DNA of 64,000 nucleotides from Loxodes magnus (taxonomy: Eukaryota > Ciliophora > Karyorelictea > Loxodida > Loxodidae), in assembly GCA_946699065.1 (NCBI GenBank), contig CAMPDV010000386.1, positions 62,001-126,000 of the forward strand. The letters are read 5' to 3'. Position numbers and translations under genes: made by a program. This document shows, in pieces, positions 51,828 to 63,981 of the stretch. Below the pieces are notes generated by a model. It did not search any database. It saw only the letters and a list, made by a program, of their open reading frames with translations, and was not told the origin of the DNA. Every line of letters begins with the position of its first letter. The stretch's first letter is position 1.

Positions 51828-53187
51828 ATGATTTGATTTTTCTTTTAAAATAAGTATGCTAAGTCATATTGCTTAAATTGATAATTATAATTTTAATATA
51901 CAAAGAAAATTTAAAAAGTATAGCATGGTTTGAATCCACTTAGCATGAATTATGTTAATTAAAGAACATTTTAATAGTTTTAATTTTTTAATTTTAGAAC
52001 TTTATCTATTGAAATTGATTTATATCATATAATTAATTTTAGCTGCTTTCCACTTTAGTTTATTTCATTTACCTTAAAGTAATTACACACCTTATTAAAA
52101 ATAAAAAAGGTTTCTCTCGAAATTTTTTTTGTTAAATCGAAACTTTTAAAAGTTTTTATTATCTATTAATACATCTCTATTTTTCTCTACATTTCGCTCT
52201 TCCAACTTAATCTTCAATAGCATTTACTCATAATCTTATCTCTTCTCATTTTGAGAGAAATGATTGTTAATTTTAAGGTTTTGAAATAACCTACCAATAT
52301 ATAACTTATTTTAGATACTCACACCTTAATACTTGTTAATTCCCTATCTTAAGTTTTTTTTAATTAATAATTAAATTTTTAATTTAGCTTAAGATGATAA
52401 ATAGCAAAAAAAGAATTAAAAGAATTATAATTATTAAATTTATCTAGATAGCTCTATAACTAACTAATCAATTTTAATTTTCAAAGTTTTATAATTTTCA
52501 ACAGTTAGTCATTTTAAAAACTTTATAAAACCACAAAAGCTTTAGAAACTTTTAAAAGGGTAAGAAAGAAACAAATTATACTTTTATTTATCCTTAAAGC
52601 TTTTTATTCAAAGTAGTTAACTTTTTGCTTTTCCTTATGAAATTTAAAAATAATAAAAATCTTAAAATAGCTAAAATAGCTAAAATAGCGCATAATATCC
52701 AACTAATCAGCTTGTTTAAATTAAAAAATATAAACAATTCCAATTTCCTACTTAAAACAATCTTAAATACATTAATAATTTAAATTATACATCTAGACTC
52801 TAGCATCTTAGTAGAATTTTAGTAAGCTTTGTTTATTCAATAATGAGTCTCCTTTAATTTCTTAAGATATTAGTCTGCCTTTAATTGATCATAGCTATTC
52901 ATATAATTAATGATGCCATTAAATATTTTAAATCGGATTTTTAGATTTTAAGTTTAGTTTTCTGAAAGGGTGAAATTGGTGGGTTCAAACATGATAGAAG
53001 TTAGTAATTTAGATTTTTGTATATATTTTATAAGTTTTTTATTTGTAAGGTTTGAGATAAATTAATATGATTTAGATATAATTTTACCTTGAAATATATA
53101 AATAATTATATTTGTAATTTGACTATTAAAAATTTTTAAATTAAGTAATTAAGTGTAAAATGTTCTTAACTAATAGAATAAGCATTT
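51828..53187. other. AT-rich spacer with AAAATAGCT repeats
   Basis: A short tandem of AAAATAGCT units lies near 52663-52690. No gene seen. Confidence 0.5.
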
Positions 53188-56100
53188 TCAGATTACTTCG
53201 TCTTAGTTTTCTAGAAATTTATCTTTTTTATTGTTTAAGGATTGACTATCTCTTTCTTGATCCTCTTATATATTTTACTTCATAAAGTTTTATTACAACA
53301 CTTAATTCTATCTTTCTACACTTAAGTTACTTTATCGATCTCGATTTTCATTTGTTTTATTTTAATCACTTACCTTTAGATTTTTTTGAGTTGCTTTATT
53401 TTCATCGAATAGTTCTATAATTTACATACTTTAGTTTAAGTTTGAATTATTTAAAATATTAGTAATTTCCATTGATTAGCCACTTTCTGCTTTTAAATTA
53501 TCTTAATTTTTTCCTTTCATTTTTTCTTGTACGATTTCTAAATCCTTGACGCCATTTTCCCATTCTTCATTGTCTATTTCACTTTAAATATCTAAATTTT
53601 TTATTTAAATTAAGCTTTGCTATCTTACTTAAAGAAGTATCGCCTTTAGCTTTTTTTGCTAGGCAGTTTCTGATTTTTCAACATTTTAATAAAGATTTTT
53701 TCTCATTAAACTAAGTCTTCTCTGCTAAGTTTTAATATGTTCTGTCAACAAAGAAACGCTTGCCCAAGGTCTAAAAGCAAATCTGAAAAGTCTTATCAAA
53801 TCAGGCTTGAGCTATTTTAAAAGATTGGGAAAACGTTTCTAATAAATGCTTCCTATAATAATAATGATAGCTGAGCCTATTGAGTATATAATTAGCAGAA
53901 TCATTTGAGAGTTATTTAAAACTTAAATAACTGAGATGATTAATGAGGTATAAAATATCATTATTAAAGAAATAAACACCAAAAAGTTTATCTTCATAAA
54001 AGTGAAAGGCTTTACTTTGTAAATTCAAAAGGCAAATATTATTATTAAGAAGGAGTAAATGAAACTGTGGTAGTTTTCGTATTTTTCCTTTGCTAGTTTA
54101 TTTAATACAATTAACAAAATCTGGAAGTATGATTTTATTATCATAAACTTAGGTTGATACTTAATGTGTAGATATTCATGCAGATCTTATCAGTGTGGCT
54201 ATGAAAGAATGACTATTGGTAAATAGATTCATAAAACAATACAAGACAGAGTAAAGGCGATTGTATGAAATTGAGAGAAACAGCTTTTTGAACAATCTGA
54301 CATCAGTAAACTTTCACTTCATTCGAGTTAAAAGTCAAGATTTTCATCTCTTCCATAAAGGCACTAGAAAGGTTCTAATAAAACATAACAAACTGGCAAA
54401 AACATGATTTCAGTCAGTACTAGAGACAAATTAAAAGATAGATTTCCTATTTTTCTCATAAAGAAAAATTTATTTTCGAAGATAATTTCAAACCTAAAGA
54501 AAAAAGCAAAAGCAAAAATGATGGTAACAAAAGCAATTATCACACTTAAATAAAATATCGATCAAAACACCTCAATTGGAAAATTAAAGCCAATTATATC
54601 TAGTACGCAAGCTTTTATTAAAAAATCCACTTTTTAAGTAAATAAATCTGAAAGATCTGGTCCAACAGCTAAAATTTATAGCAAGTTTATGATTAATAAA
54701 AAGGTAAATAATTAATCTTCATTTGAAAGTCAAACTTCTTTAACTAAATTTAGATGTTTTCTTTTCTGTCAAATTCTATATCCAGCAATTGTAATAATAA
54801 GAGTATAAATTAGAATTATTAACATTCCGATCAAGTTTAATTGATATCCTTTTTTGAATTCTTTTACTTTTCGTTCAGAAAAATCGCAGTTTTCATTATA
54901 AATAGGAAACATATCTGAAGGAGTCTGAGTTGTATTATCATTTCAAAGTGGTGAAGTCTTTAGGAAAGTTCAAACAATAGCACATGTTGGACAGTATTCA
55001 AGATATGGTAGTAACTATAAGTTTCATTCTGAATCATATACATTGTTAATGAAATAAAAATTTAAATCTCCTCTAAAAGTGTTACTCTATTAAAACTTTA
55101 CGTTTCCACTACATCCTACAAATTTATTAAGTCTCATGCTTCTTGCTAAACTTTGAGGGTTTGAATAATCTTAGCCTTAATTGATGCAATTTGAAATTCC
55201 ATGAGCTATTATAAGAGTTTCTTCTACGTAGTAACATGATGAAATTTGAATGTCCAAGCAATTAGTTTGTATTTCTTTTATCTTTTATCCTTCCTCTCCA
55301 ATGTACTCTATTGGTGTTATAGTAATTGATCCTTGCAAAAGTCTTTTTATCTTCTATAATTGTTTAGGGTCATCAGCTGAATTTTCAACTACGTTAGCCG
55401 TATATAAAATAATAAAATTAGTATCACCTGACTCTCATCCAATTTTCATTAATTGGGTGCTAACTGATTTAATTACATTTATAGCAGGAAAAGCTAGAAT
55501 TATTTTTATTTCCCGTTGCATTATTTATCAAGCTATCTTATCGTAATAATCTTAATCGTATGTAATAGCATTAGTGGTAAAAGTAGTTTCATTGGTATTA
55601 AGGATGTTTTTATTGTTTTATTAGGCTCATTATTTGATTTAGTTATGAACTTTCAAGTTAGAAGGTTCTATTTCTTCGAAAAATAATCCAAAGCTATTTC
55701 ATTTATTTTTCTAAGTGTATTTAATGTACATATCTCCAAAGAACTTCCAAGAGATATAATTATTAAAAACATTTGAGTGCTCTTAAATGTTCTGCAGTTA
55801 GTCTTCTCTACTAATATATGTGTATGGAATTATCACATTCATTGCTTTTAACACATAATAAGCCGGCAGTCAACTTGATATCACTAAGCTTCCAAAATGG
55901 GCAACTCCTATTTAGAAGTAGTTTTCTATAAATACCTATAAAGTATAACTAATATTGTATCTCAATCCTCCATAAGAAAGAGGATTAGCTCTTATCAAAT
56001 AGTTACTGAGCAGGCTTTTATCTTTATTTATATAATCAATGAAGCAAGGAATATGATGAGGAGGAATTGTAATCACCATATAAGATACTTGGCCATATGG

Positions 56101-57264
56101 CTCTTTATCATTAGTAGAGTAAGACATTTAAATCGTAAGTTAATCAGGCGGAGGGATGGAGCTAGGGCCAGGATATATAATTGATGATTTTTGAGCAATA
56201 TTATTGTTAACTATTTAATAAACCTCTATAAGCTCTTTGTTCTATATATTATAAACTGAAAACTCTGCTATAATCTGTCTATTTTGATTAAAGAATAAGC
56301 TTTGATATATTTTGAAAAACTCAGGATAAGTTTTGTCCAAGTTGAAATCTCTAAATTAATTGATATAATCTATGAATTTTAAGGTTCTTAAAGCATAATA
56401 TGCAGTTAGTTCCAAATAGTTTCCTGGAATAAATTCTTTTGGTGTTAAAGCGATCATTCCGTTATCTAGAATGCTTAAATGAATCTTGGAATTTTCTTAA
56501 ACCAACTAAGTTATTTCAGCTTTTATTAAGTTTGATGATTCTAAGCCTATTACCCATGCATACTAACTTCCCGCCATTTAGTAAAATGTTGCTAGGTTTA
56601 AAATAAAGGCCTATCAGCAAACATCCGCTTGCATTAAGATAGTGGAAGATCCATAAATTCTGATAGCTTTAGGAACTTCATTGAACAGCCTATTTTGGAT
56701 TTAAGTATTTTGACATTGCTTTTAATTAAAGCCATAATAAGAATTTAGTGGAATATTAACTGAAGTACTTATTCTTATTCTACTAAGATCGAAATATTCG
56801 CTTGGTTTATAAAACCTCTTCTCCTACTAGCTTAAGTAAGATATTTTTGTAAGATTTAAAAAGTGAAATAGAGTTTGCAGAGCCACACCTTCTTACTGAT
56901 AGCTTGGCATTATTTAGTAAGCATTTTGGATTTAAAGTTATTTATCGCTTCTATAGGCAATAAAGCAAAGGCATAGCTTACTTAACTAACTAATTCTTTG
57001 TGTGTAAAAGTGATTGAAGCTAATATCAAGAATGATTTAAATGTCTAAAACTCTTATTTTAGTTTCAATTTCGTTAAGTTAAAAGTCTTAATTCTCTAAG
57101 TATAAAGGAATGGGTTAAAAGTTAGTTTATTCAAACTTACTCGAGTAAATTTGGTAGGTTAAAACATCTGAAATGTAAGGAATTGTATGTGGAGAACTTA
57201 CTATGAGTACATTCAGGGATTCAGTTTTAAAAAATACAGCGAGGAGTATAATCAAATGCAGCAT
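53188..57264 (-). CDS. Polytopic receptor with periplasmic-binding-like ectodomain, copy C (intact)
   Basis: A 1358-residue frame without frameshift. I choose ATG 57264 because it starts directly with a signal peptide (MLHLIILLAVFFKTES); an in-frame ATG at 57333 would add 23 residues. The ectodomain shares VLIVSSPHTIPYISD, IYGSSTILMQADVCQQAF, LALTPKEFIPGNYLELTAYY-type blocks and the GDTNFIILYTANVVEN strand with copies A and B, followed by the Cys linker and about eight membrane helices. These include IAFVTIIFAFAFFFRFEI, which fixes the correct frame of the damaged helix in copy A. The conserved juxtamembrane block LKPDLIRLFRFAF leads into a Gln/Asn/Glu-rich tail ending at TGA. It lies on the opposite strand from A and B and is divergent from the RBR/PARP gene. 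Ligand and signalling output are unknown. Confidence 0.87.
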
Positions 57265-57709
57265 TTTTATTTTGTAAGAAAATAGTTTCTTCGCTTATAA
57301 ACAACAAACATTACCGTTAATTTCTTTATTCATAAGCTAATGTAACAAAGAATTAAAAATCATATAAAATAAATAAATTATAGAATTTAGAAATAAAAGC
57401 AATGAAATGGAAAAATCTATGCTTTAAGTTCTTAACCCCTTATTGATATTAAGTAACTTTTTAACAAAATGAAAAATGTTTTTTAATTGATAAATGATCT
57501 TCTAAATAAAGAAAGTTAAAGCTCATTATAAGCCTTTTTACTTATATTTATGAATAAACTTAAATTTGTTATTTATTATTTGATTTTTAGAAGATTTCAA
57601 GTAGAATTATATTAGAATTAATGTATTTAGTTAGTTTTTTATTTATTATTTTATATAATTTGCATTACAAATTTATCAATACCTCAACATAATTAATACC
57701 CTTTTACAG
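57265..57709. other. Divergent promoter region between receptor C and the RBR/PARP gene
   Basis: About 445 bp of AT-rich sequence. It includes a TTTTACAG at 57702-57709 that could be the 3' splice site of an upstream micro-intron of the RBR/PARP gene. Confidence 0.4.
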
Positions 57710-60700
57710 AACATAATTAAAAAGAAATAGGGAAAGAATGTTAATCCATTATGAGTTGCTGTTTTGTTAAAAGAAATTAGTTAAGAGTTATGAAAGAGTG
57801 AGATATCTCAGTGTTTTGAAATTCTAAATGAAGAAACCATTTTAAATGAATGGATAATAGAAAATTATCTAAAAAATAAAACTAAAAAAGAATCAAGCTG
57901 CACTAATAATAATTTTACATCAAAAAGGATAAAAATAAAAAATATAAACTAGTCATATCAATTAAGAATCCAAGCTGAGCTAAATGAATTTGTAAATTAA
58001 AATAAAAAATTTAAGGGTTGATATATAAGTTTTGGACCAAGGCTATTGAAAATTATGCTTTATTAAAAAGCTGATCATCCTGTTTTGTAAAAGACAACCT
58101 TGTATTAGAAAAAAACGTTGATGATCTAAAAATGAGGAAACAGTGCTCAAAATTTCTTGGTATTTAAATTAATTTGAAAAGCGTTGATATCTATTGACTC
58201 TCTCAATCAATTTATTTTCATAATAGTTCCTAAAATCTCCTAATTTTATGATGATTAAAATTAGAATTAATTAGTTTAAAGCATTGACATATACAAAAAA
58301 TATTAAAAACATTAGGGAATAAAGAATTTAATAGCTAAATAAAATAATTCTTAAAAGGATACAATGCTTGGCTTATTTATGTAGATAGCATGGTATCTTG
58401 TAATATAATAGATAATACTAAAACGCTCTATTGCATTAAGTTTCATTGCTATAAATTAATATTAGCATACTCAAACTAATAACTAAATTTATTAAAAGTA
58501 TAATCTTGATAAAGAAGCAGTATTTGTAATAGAGTAGAAAGTAAGCTAAATGAAAACATAAGAAATAATAAATAGTAAGTTAGATAATTTATTAGCTGCT
58601 TAATAAAACTAACTATAAAATATAACTTCAATAGGACAACAAGCTTATAAAATACTTATTCTAATCAAAGTTAATAATCACTCTTTAATGCTTTAAACTA
58701 TTTTAAAAGACTTAAAGATATATAAGGTTAATTCTTATATTTATTATGAATTAGTTCAAGAGTATTTATAAGCTTTGCAATTAAAAACTAAATACAATAA
58801 TTTTTAATGTTTGCAGCATGATTTTAAAATAATTTCATAAGCTATTTAATTGATTATTTAGTTAAAATAACGAAAGGCTATGGAATTCTTAATTGATATA
58901 TAAAGAATAAAAAAGAAAAGTTAATAATTTCCAAAGCTTAAATAAAGAACAAATCTAAATAACTAAGTTATTTATATTATTTTCCTTAGTTATAATACAC
59001 TGCTAGCTATATTTAAGTATTTTATTATTTAACTATTATTTCATAAATTTTAAGCTTTATTATAAAATAATTTTTAGCAAGATTCAAAGAATTGCTATAA
59101 GCATAAATGAAGCTTTTAATTATATTTAATAATAATAATTAAAAATGTTGTAATTTGGATAAATTGATAAGAGTAATCAAAAGAAGGTTATTAGAAATGA
59201 AATAATAAAAGAGCTAACTAAGGAATAAATAACTAGAACATATAGAAATAAAGATACTTTAATTAATTAATAACTCCACATTAAATAAGCAGACAGTATG
59301 TTAATTAGGAAATTAATTCTATTATAAAGTCAAACCTATTTAGTAATTAAATTAGTTAAAGAGAAATTCATTTAAAATAGTTGAATATAACTATTAATCC
59401 AAATTATAAAATGTAAGAATATGAAAAATTAGAGATGTAAAAGATTAAGTAACTTGGATGATATTAGCAAGGCTTAGCAGCTATTAAGGTTGTGGAAAAT
59501 GTTGGAAGTGGAAAATTAAATTTACCTGATTAAGTTACATAATAAGTCTTGTAGTAGCTTTATGATATTTAGTAGAAGTATTAAGTTAAACTTAAAATAA
59601 GTAAGAAGGAGTCTAATCAGAAATGTTAACAATGTCAAGCTCCTTTATCTTTATAAAACTACTAGTAAATAGTAATTTCCTGTAACGAAGGGCATTTAAG
59701 CTGCCAATAATGCATTACAAATACGATAAAAAATATTCAAGGAGATGATTTTGATGATAACAAATTTGATTAGCTCAAATGTGCTTGTGGCTCTTTATTT
59801 GATTAGGGAATGATAACTGCTCTTATTTTTTAATTACCTAAACCTCTTACCAAGCAATGCTAGGGTTGTAAGTTAAAAGTTAAAGAATAAAGAATTATAG
59901 AAATTAATGATTGCTAGCACTTACTATGCTTAGATAGCTGTCTTCATAAAGCAGCTTCATAGACTATTTTAAGAAAAGAACCAGATATTAAGTGTACTAT
60001 ATGTGGAACAATTGTAGATGAGCCAAGAAAATGAGAAATTTTACAATCTACAGGATACCGTTTCGAATTTGAAATGATTATGACTCAAAAATTTATGGAG
60101 TAAGAAGGAATTAAAATGTTCACTTGCTATAATTGCAAGACTAATTGTTAAGCGCAAATATAGTAGTAATAAAATTAATTAACATGCCGAACGTGCTAAA
60201 GTTAAATCTGTGCTCAATGTTTTTAAGCACCTCATCCAAATTAGACTTGCAATAAGCCAATAGTACCAGTCTTTTAACAAAACTAAGGATATTAGATAAC
60301 CAATTAAACTTTAAAATGTTAATAATGCAATAAAGCTAAATAACCCAGTTTAAATATCAACGAGTAAATTTGCTAGTGCGCATCAATAATTTGCTAATGC
60401 AACTAAATACATGAAATTTGAAGTTGTGAAGAATTTAATTTTCCTTATTAAGAAAAAATTCCAACTTCTTGGTAAAATTTAGTTAATCAGAATAACTCTT
60501 TCAAATTAATTCAGCTGCAACAGTAAAGTCAAGCATACTAAGGCATATATAATTTAATGCGCTAGACAGTTCCGAATGTCTATATTTAAAAAATTGAACA
60601 AGTTTATAATTTAATTCAATATTAGATTTTTATAGCTAACGTTAAGAGAATAACCTCATATTATCAAAAGAATGTAGAAAGAAAGCTACTATTTCATGGA

Positions 60701-61069
60701 ACTAGAAAAACCAATCCTTTAAACATTATACAAGATGAAACTGGTTTAAGTGTAAAATTCGCTTCATAAGGACTTCATGGTAATGGAATTTACTTTGCTT
60801 AAGAATGCAGCTATTCAAATAATGGCTATTTCTATTAAGACTAGGCAAGTGGATGCAAATAATTGTTGCTTGCTGACGTCATTGTAGGAAAATAAATATT
60901 CGAAGGATCTTACGAAAGAGAATTACCTTAGCTGCCTCCAAATGAAGTTAATTAATAATTTAAAGGAATATTAAAAAGATACGACAGTTTAACTAACTCA
61001 AACAAGCACTGAATAGTATTCGAAAACAACAGATGCTATCCTATGTTTTTGATTACATATTTTGGGTGA
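57710..61069 (+). CDS. RBR-like zinc-finger / PARP-domain protein
   Basis: A single frame, about 1119 codons, ending TGA TAA. No in-frame ATG lies near the 5' limit (the first is internal), so an upstream exon is likely. The N-terminal about 630 residues are helical and unrecognised. Residues about 639-690 form a RING-like finger (CQQCQAPL, SCNEGHLSCQQC, KCAC). Residues about 718-770 form a second (CQGC, DCQHLLCLDSC, KCTIC). Residues about 804-845 form an IBR/Rcat pattern with exact C-x2-C-x4-C-x2-C-x4-H-x4-C spacing (CRTCQSQICAQC, FQAPHPNQTC), then more Cys pairs. Residues about 970-1119 form a PARP catalytic domain: LLFHGTR, GLHGNGIYFAQECSYS, LLLADVIVGK, CYPMFLITY. The triad reads His-Tyr-His: the catalytic Glu position (before W-I-V-F) is His, as expected for a mono-transferase or inactive enzyme. 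Confidence 0.85.
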
Positions 61070-63151
61070 TAAAATTTGAGAGCTATACATTTAACTTCAT
61101 TTAAAAATTATTAATAATTAAGTTTAAAATGGATTGATATATTTTATTTTCGCTTGATATATCTCTCAAAACACTACTTAAATTTTAAAATATAACCAAA
61201 AGATTGTAATTTAATAAATAATTATAAAAAGTATAAATCTTAGAAATTTAGATTATAGTAATAAAGCTTATTAACTGTATAACTTATATCTATCTTCTAA
61301 TATTATTCTACAATTATTTTCTTTGTTGTTTTAGTTATACCTTTATTACCCTTTTTAACTATTTTTAGTTTCATTTGTTTATAAAACTTATTTAAATATA
61401 GTAATAATAATTTAGCTCATATTTCTATCGAAAACATGATATAGGAAAAATAAAATAGTTTAATTAGCTTTAGTAATTTAGCTACTGTAATTATCATAAT
61501 AGTACAACTGTAGTACCTTAATGCTTTTTAATAGAATGCAATAGCTTATCATAAAATGCTAAACCTTTAATTCTGCATATTAAAACTTTATCTACTATTA
61601 AATTAATTATAAATGCAAATTATTGCTTAATCCTACTATATCTAGGAATTATACAAAGTCTTTAAGGTATTAATAACTTTACCAGCACATTAATTTAAAT
61701 TATATTTAAATTTAAACTTTAAATAAGAAAATTTAGAGTTAGCTTCATTTACATCAGCTATGAAAATCTAAATTTATGATATAATATATTTAAAAATCAA
61801 ATTAAAGAACTTTAACTTCATTGAATTCTTAAAATATAAAAAAGGATAAATAGATGCAAGCTTCAAATAATAGTAAAAGACAATAACTTTTATTTTTTTT
61901 AGTTATACAGTCTAATTGTATAATCCTACACCTTTACGGAGTTTATTAAATTTAAGGTTGAAAGATTTAAATATATATTATTTTTTTCTGCGTAAACTCG
62001 AAATTTCTAGATAATAAGCCTTAATATATTAAATTTTTAAAGCTGTAAAGATAAATTTAATCCATAAATCTAGTTATTTTATTTTTTTATTTCAAGCAAC
62101 TTCTGATAAGTGCATCATTTTAATTTAATGAATAAATGAGCATCTCCAAATAAATGTAAATTCTAAAATAAAAAAGTTCTTTTAGAAATTATTTTGAATA
62201 TTTAATTTAAATAGCTAATTTTTAAGTTAACTAGGAAGATATATCATCGAATGAAAAACATTTGACAATGATAAAAATAACTTAGGGTAATTTATCTGCA
62301 TAGCAAAGTATGGCTTATTAATATACTCATTTTATTTATTCAATTTTTTAATTTTTATATTTAAATTATTTTACTTAGAGATATTTCTTAAAAAATCTAA
62401 TTTTCCTAAAGCTTTATAATTTTTATGAAAAGCCTGTATTTATATGTGAATAAGCTTCTAAAATTAACCCTTTTAGTATTTATATTTACCTCAACAAATT
62501 CTAGCATTTTAATAACCAGAAAAATAGAATATACATTATAATCAAATATTATGCTTTATTCTACTTGTATACTTCAAAAATAACTAAACTAGCCTTAAAA
62601 TAGGAAAATAAAAAATCGATAAATTAAAAAAGAACTTCTAAGAAATTATTTCTTAGTAATCGCTTTTAATAGCTTTAAAAATAAAATTATCAACTAAATC
62701 ATAATTAAGCCAAATTTATTTAATAGGTGCGGAACTTAAAATAAAGTAAAAAGACTGGAAACATAGCTTTCTAAAAAATATCTATTTTTATAAATATGAG
62801 AATTAGATACTAGAAATTAGTAAGAAGGAAAAATTAATGAATCTCTTGCATTTTTTAAGGAAAAAGAAATTATTAGAATGAATTTAAACAATATAGCTGG
62901 TAAAGTTGTTTGATATTAAAAAAATAAGATGAAGAAGTTATAAAATAACTCCCAGGAAAACAATTTTATTATATGCTACTTATAAAAAAGTAAAGATTTT
63001 CTGGTAAAAGCACGTGCTACAGAATTTAATCGTTTTTATCACCTTTTCATCTAATATATCCATCAAAATTTAGGAGAAATCGAAATCAAGTATTATAAAT
63101 TAAAATTTATGAAAATTCCATTATATTTAAAATTAAAATTATTCTTTAATT
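61070..63151. other. AT-rich spacer
   Basis: No supported gene or RNA. Confidence 0.5.
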
Positions 63152-63981
63152 TCATAATAATAATAATAATATACTTAAAGTTATTGAGGTTTTGCATTTC
63201 CTGGAATTTCGACCAGTTCCTGCGAACATTTTTTTAAACGTGGGTGTGTTCCACGACATTTTTTGAAATTGGGAGGTTACCACTATAGACTTCCAAGTGG
63301 TCTTGCGAAGAGTTTTTATTTATAAATCCCTGTTTTGATATCCATAGTTTGTTAAGTTGTCTTCATGTTCTTTTCTGCTCTTATTCGTTTATTCTCTTTC
63401 ATTATCAGTAGTTTCTTAATAAATGATTATTTGATTTGCAATATCAGCACAGTTTATTTCCTCATTTTTATTTCGTTCTTTTTATCGATAATTTCTTTTC
63501 CTGGATTTTATTCTACTTTTGAGTATATTGGTGTCTTTTCTATTTCCATTTTCGTGTCATATTTAAAGTTTTATTGTGACTAAGTTCAGAGTTGTTCTTC
63601 CGTTATCAAATTGCTTTGAATGAGCTGTCTTCTGAGTATTAATAATTCGTTGTTTTAATCCTCTATGCTATTCATTAATTCCCTTATTTTTTCTCCCTAG
63701 TTATAAGCTATTTCTTCATACTTTGAAATTAATTTTTATATTTGATCTAATTAAATTTAAAGTTTTTGATCATCTTCGTTCTTAGGTTATTTTATCTCTA
63801 TAGGTCCTACCATCACTTTACCTTCTGATGACGAACTTGACTCCTCCCGTTGCTACTGTTTGTTCTAAATTTTTTTTGCCGCTTTTCTCTTTAGGTTTTA
63901 AAGTTAATTCTTTGAGAATCGAAGAGATTAATCCATTTTTTAAGATAATTTTTTAATTTCAATAGAACTGAAGGATAACAT
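63152..63981 (-). CDS. Coiled-coil protein near the right edge (frame break or missed intron)
   Basis: A possible start is ATG 63981 (MLSSFSSIEIKKLSQKMDQS), but the gene could begin beyond the window. The first frame gives a good coiled coil (LQIQLDQIQKLISKYEEIAY, GEKIRELMNSIEDQNNELLI). Downstream, the better coding frame is shifted by one base and reads NEEINCADIANQIIIYQETT, then WKSIVVTSQFQKMSWNTPTF, KKMFAGTGRNSRKC, and stops at TGA 63152. The switch falls near an A5 run at about 63462-63466, or at an unrecognised micro-intron. The 63181-63330 part is notably GC-richer than its flank. Family not recognised. Confidence 0.45.

Noticed and set aside
55250-55546. Plus-strand ORF of 98 residues
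   Set aside because: It is antisense to the ectodomain of receptor copy C.
63365-63583. Plus-strand Phe/Ser/Ile-rich ORF
   Set aside because: It is antisense to the coiled-coil gene at the right edge.
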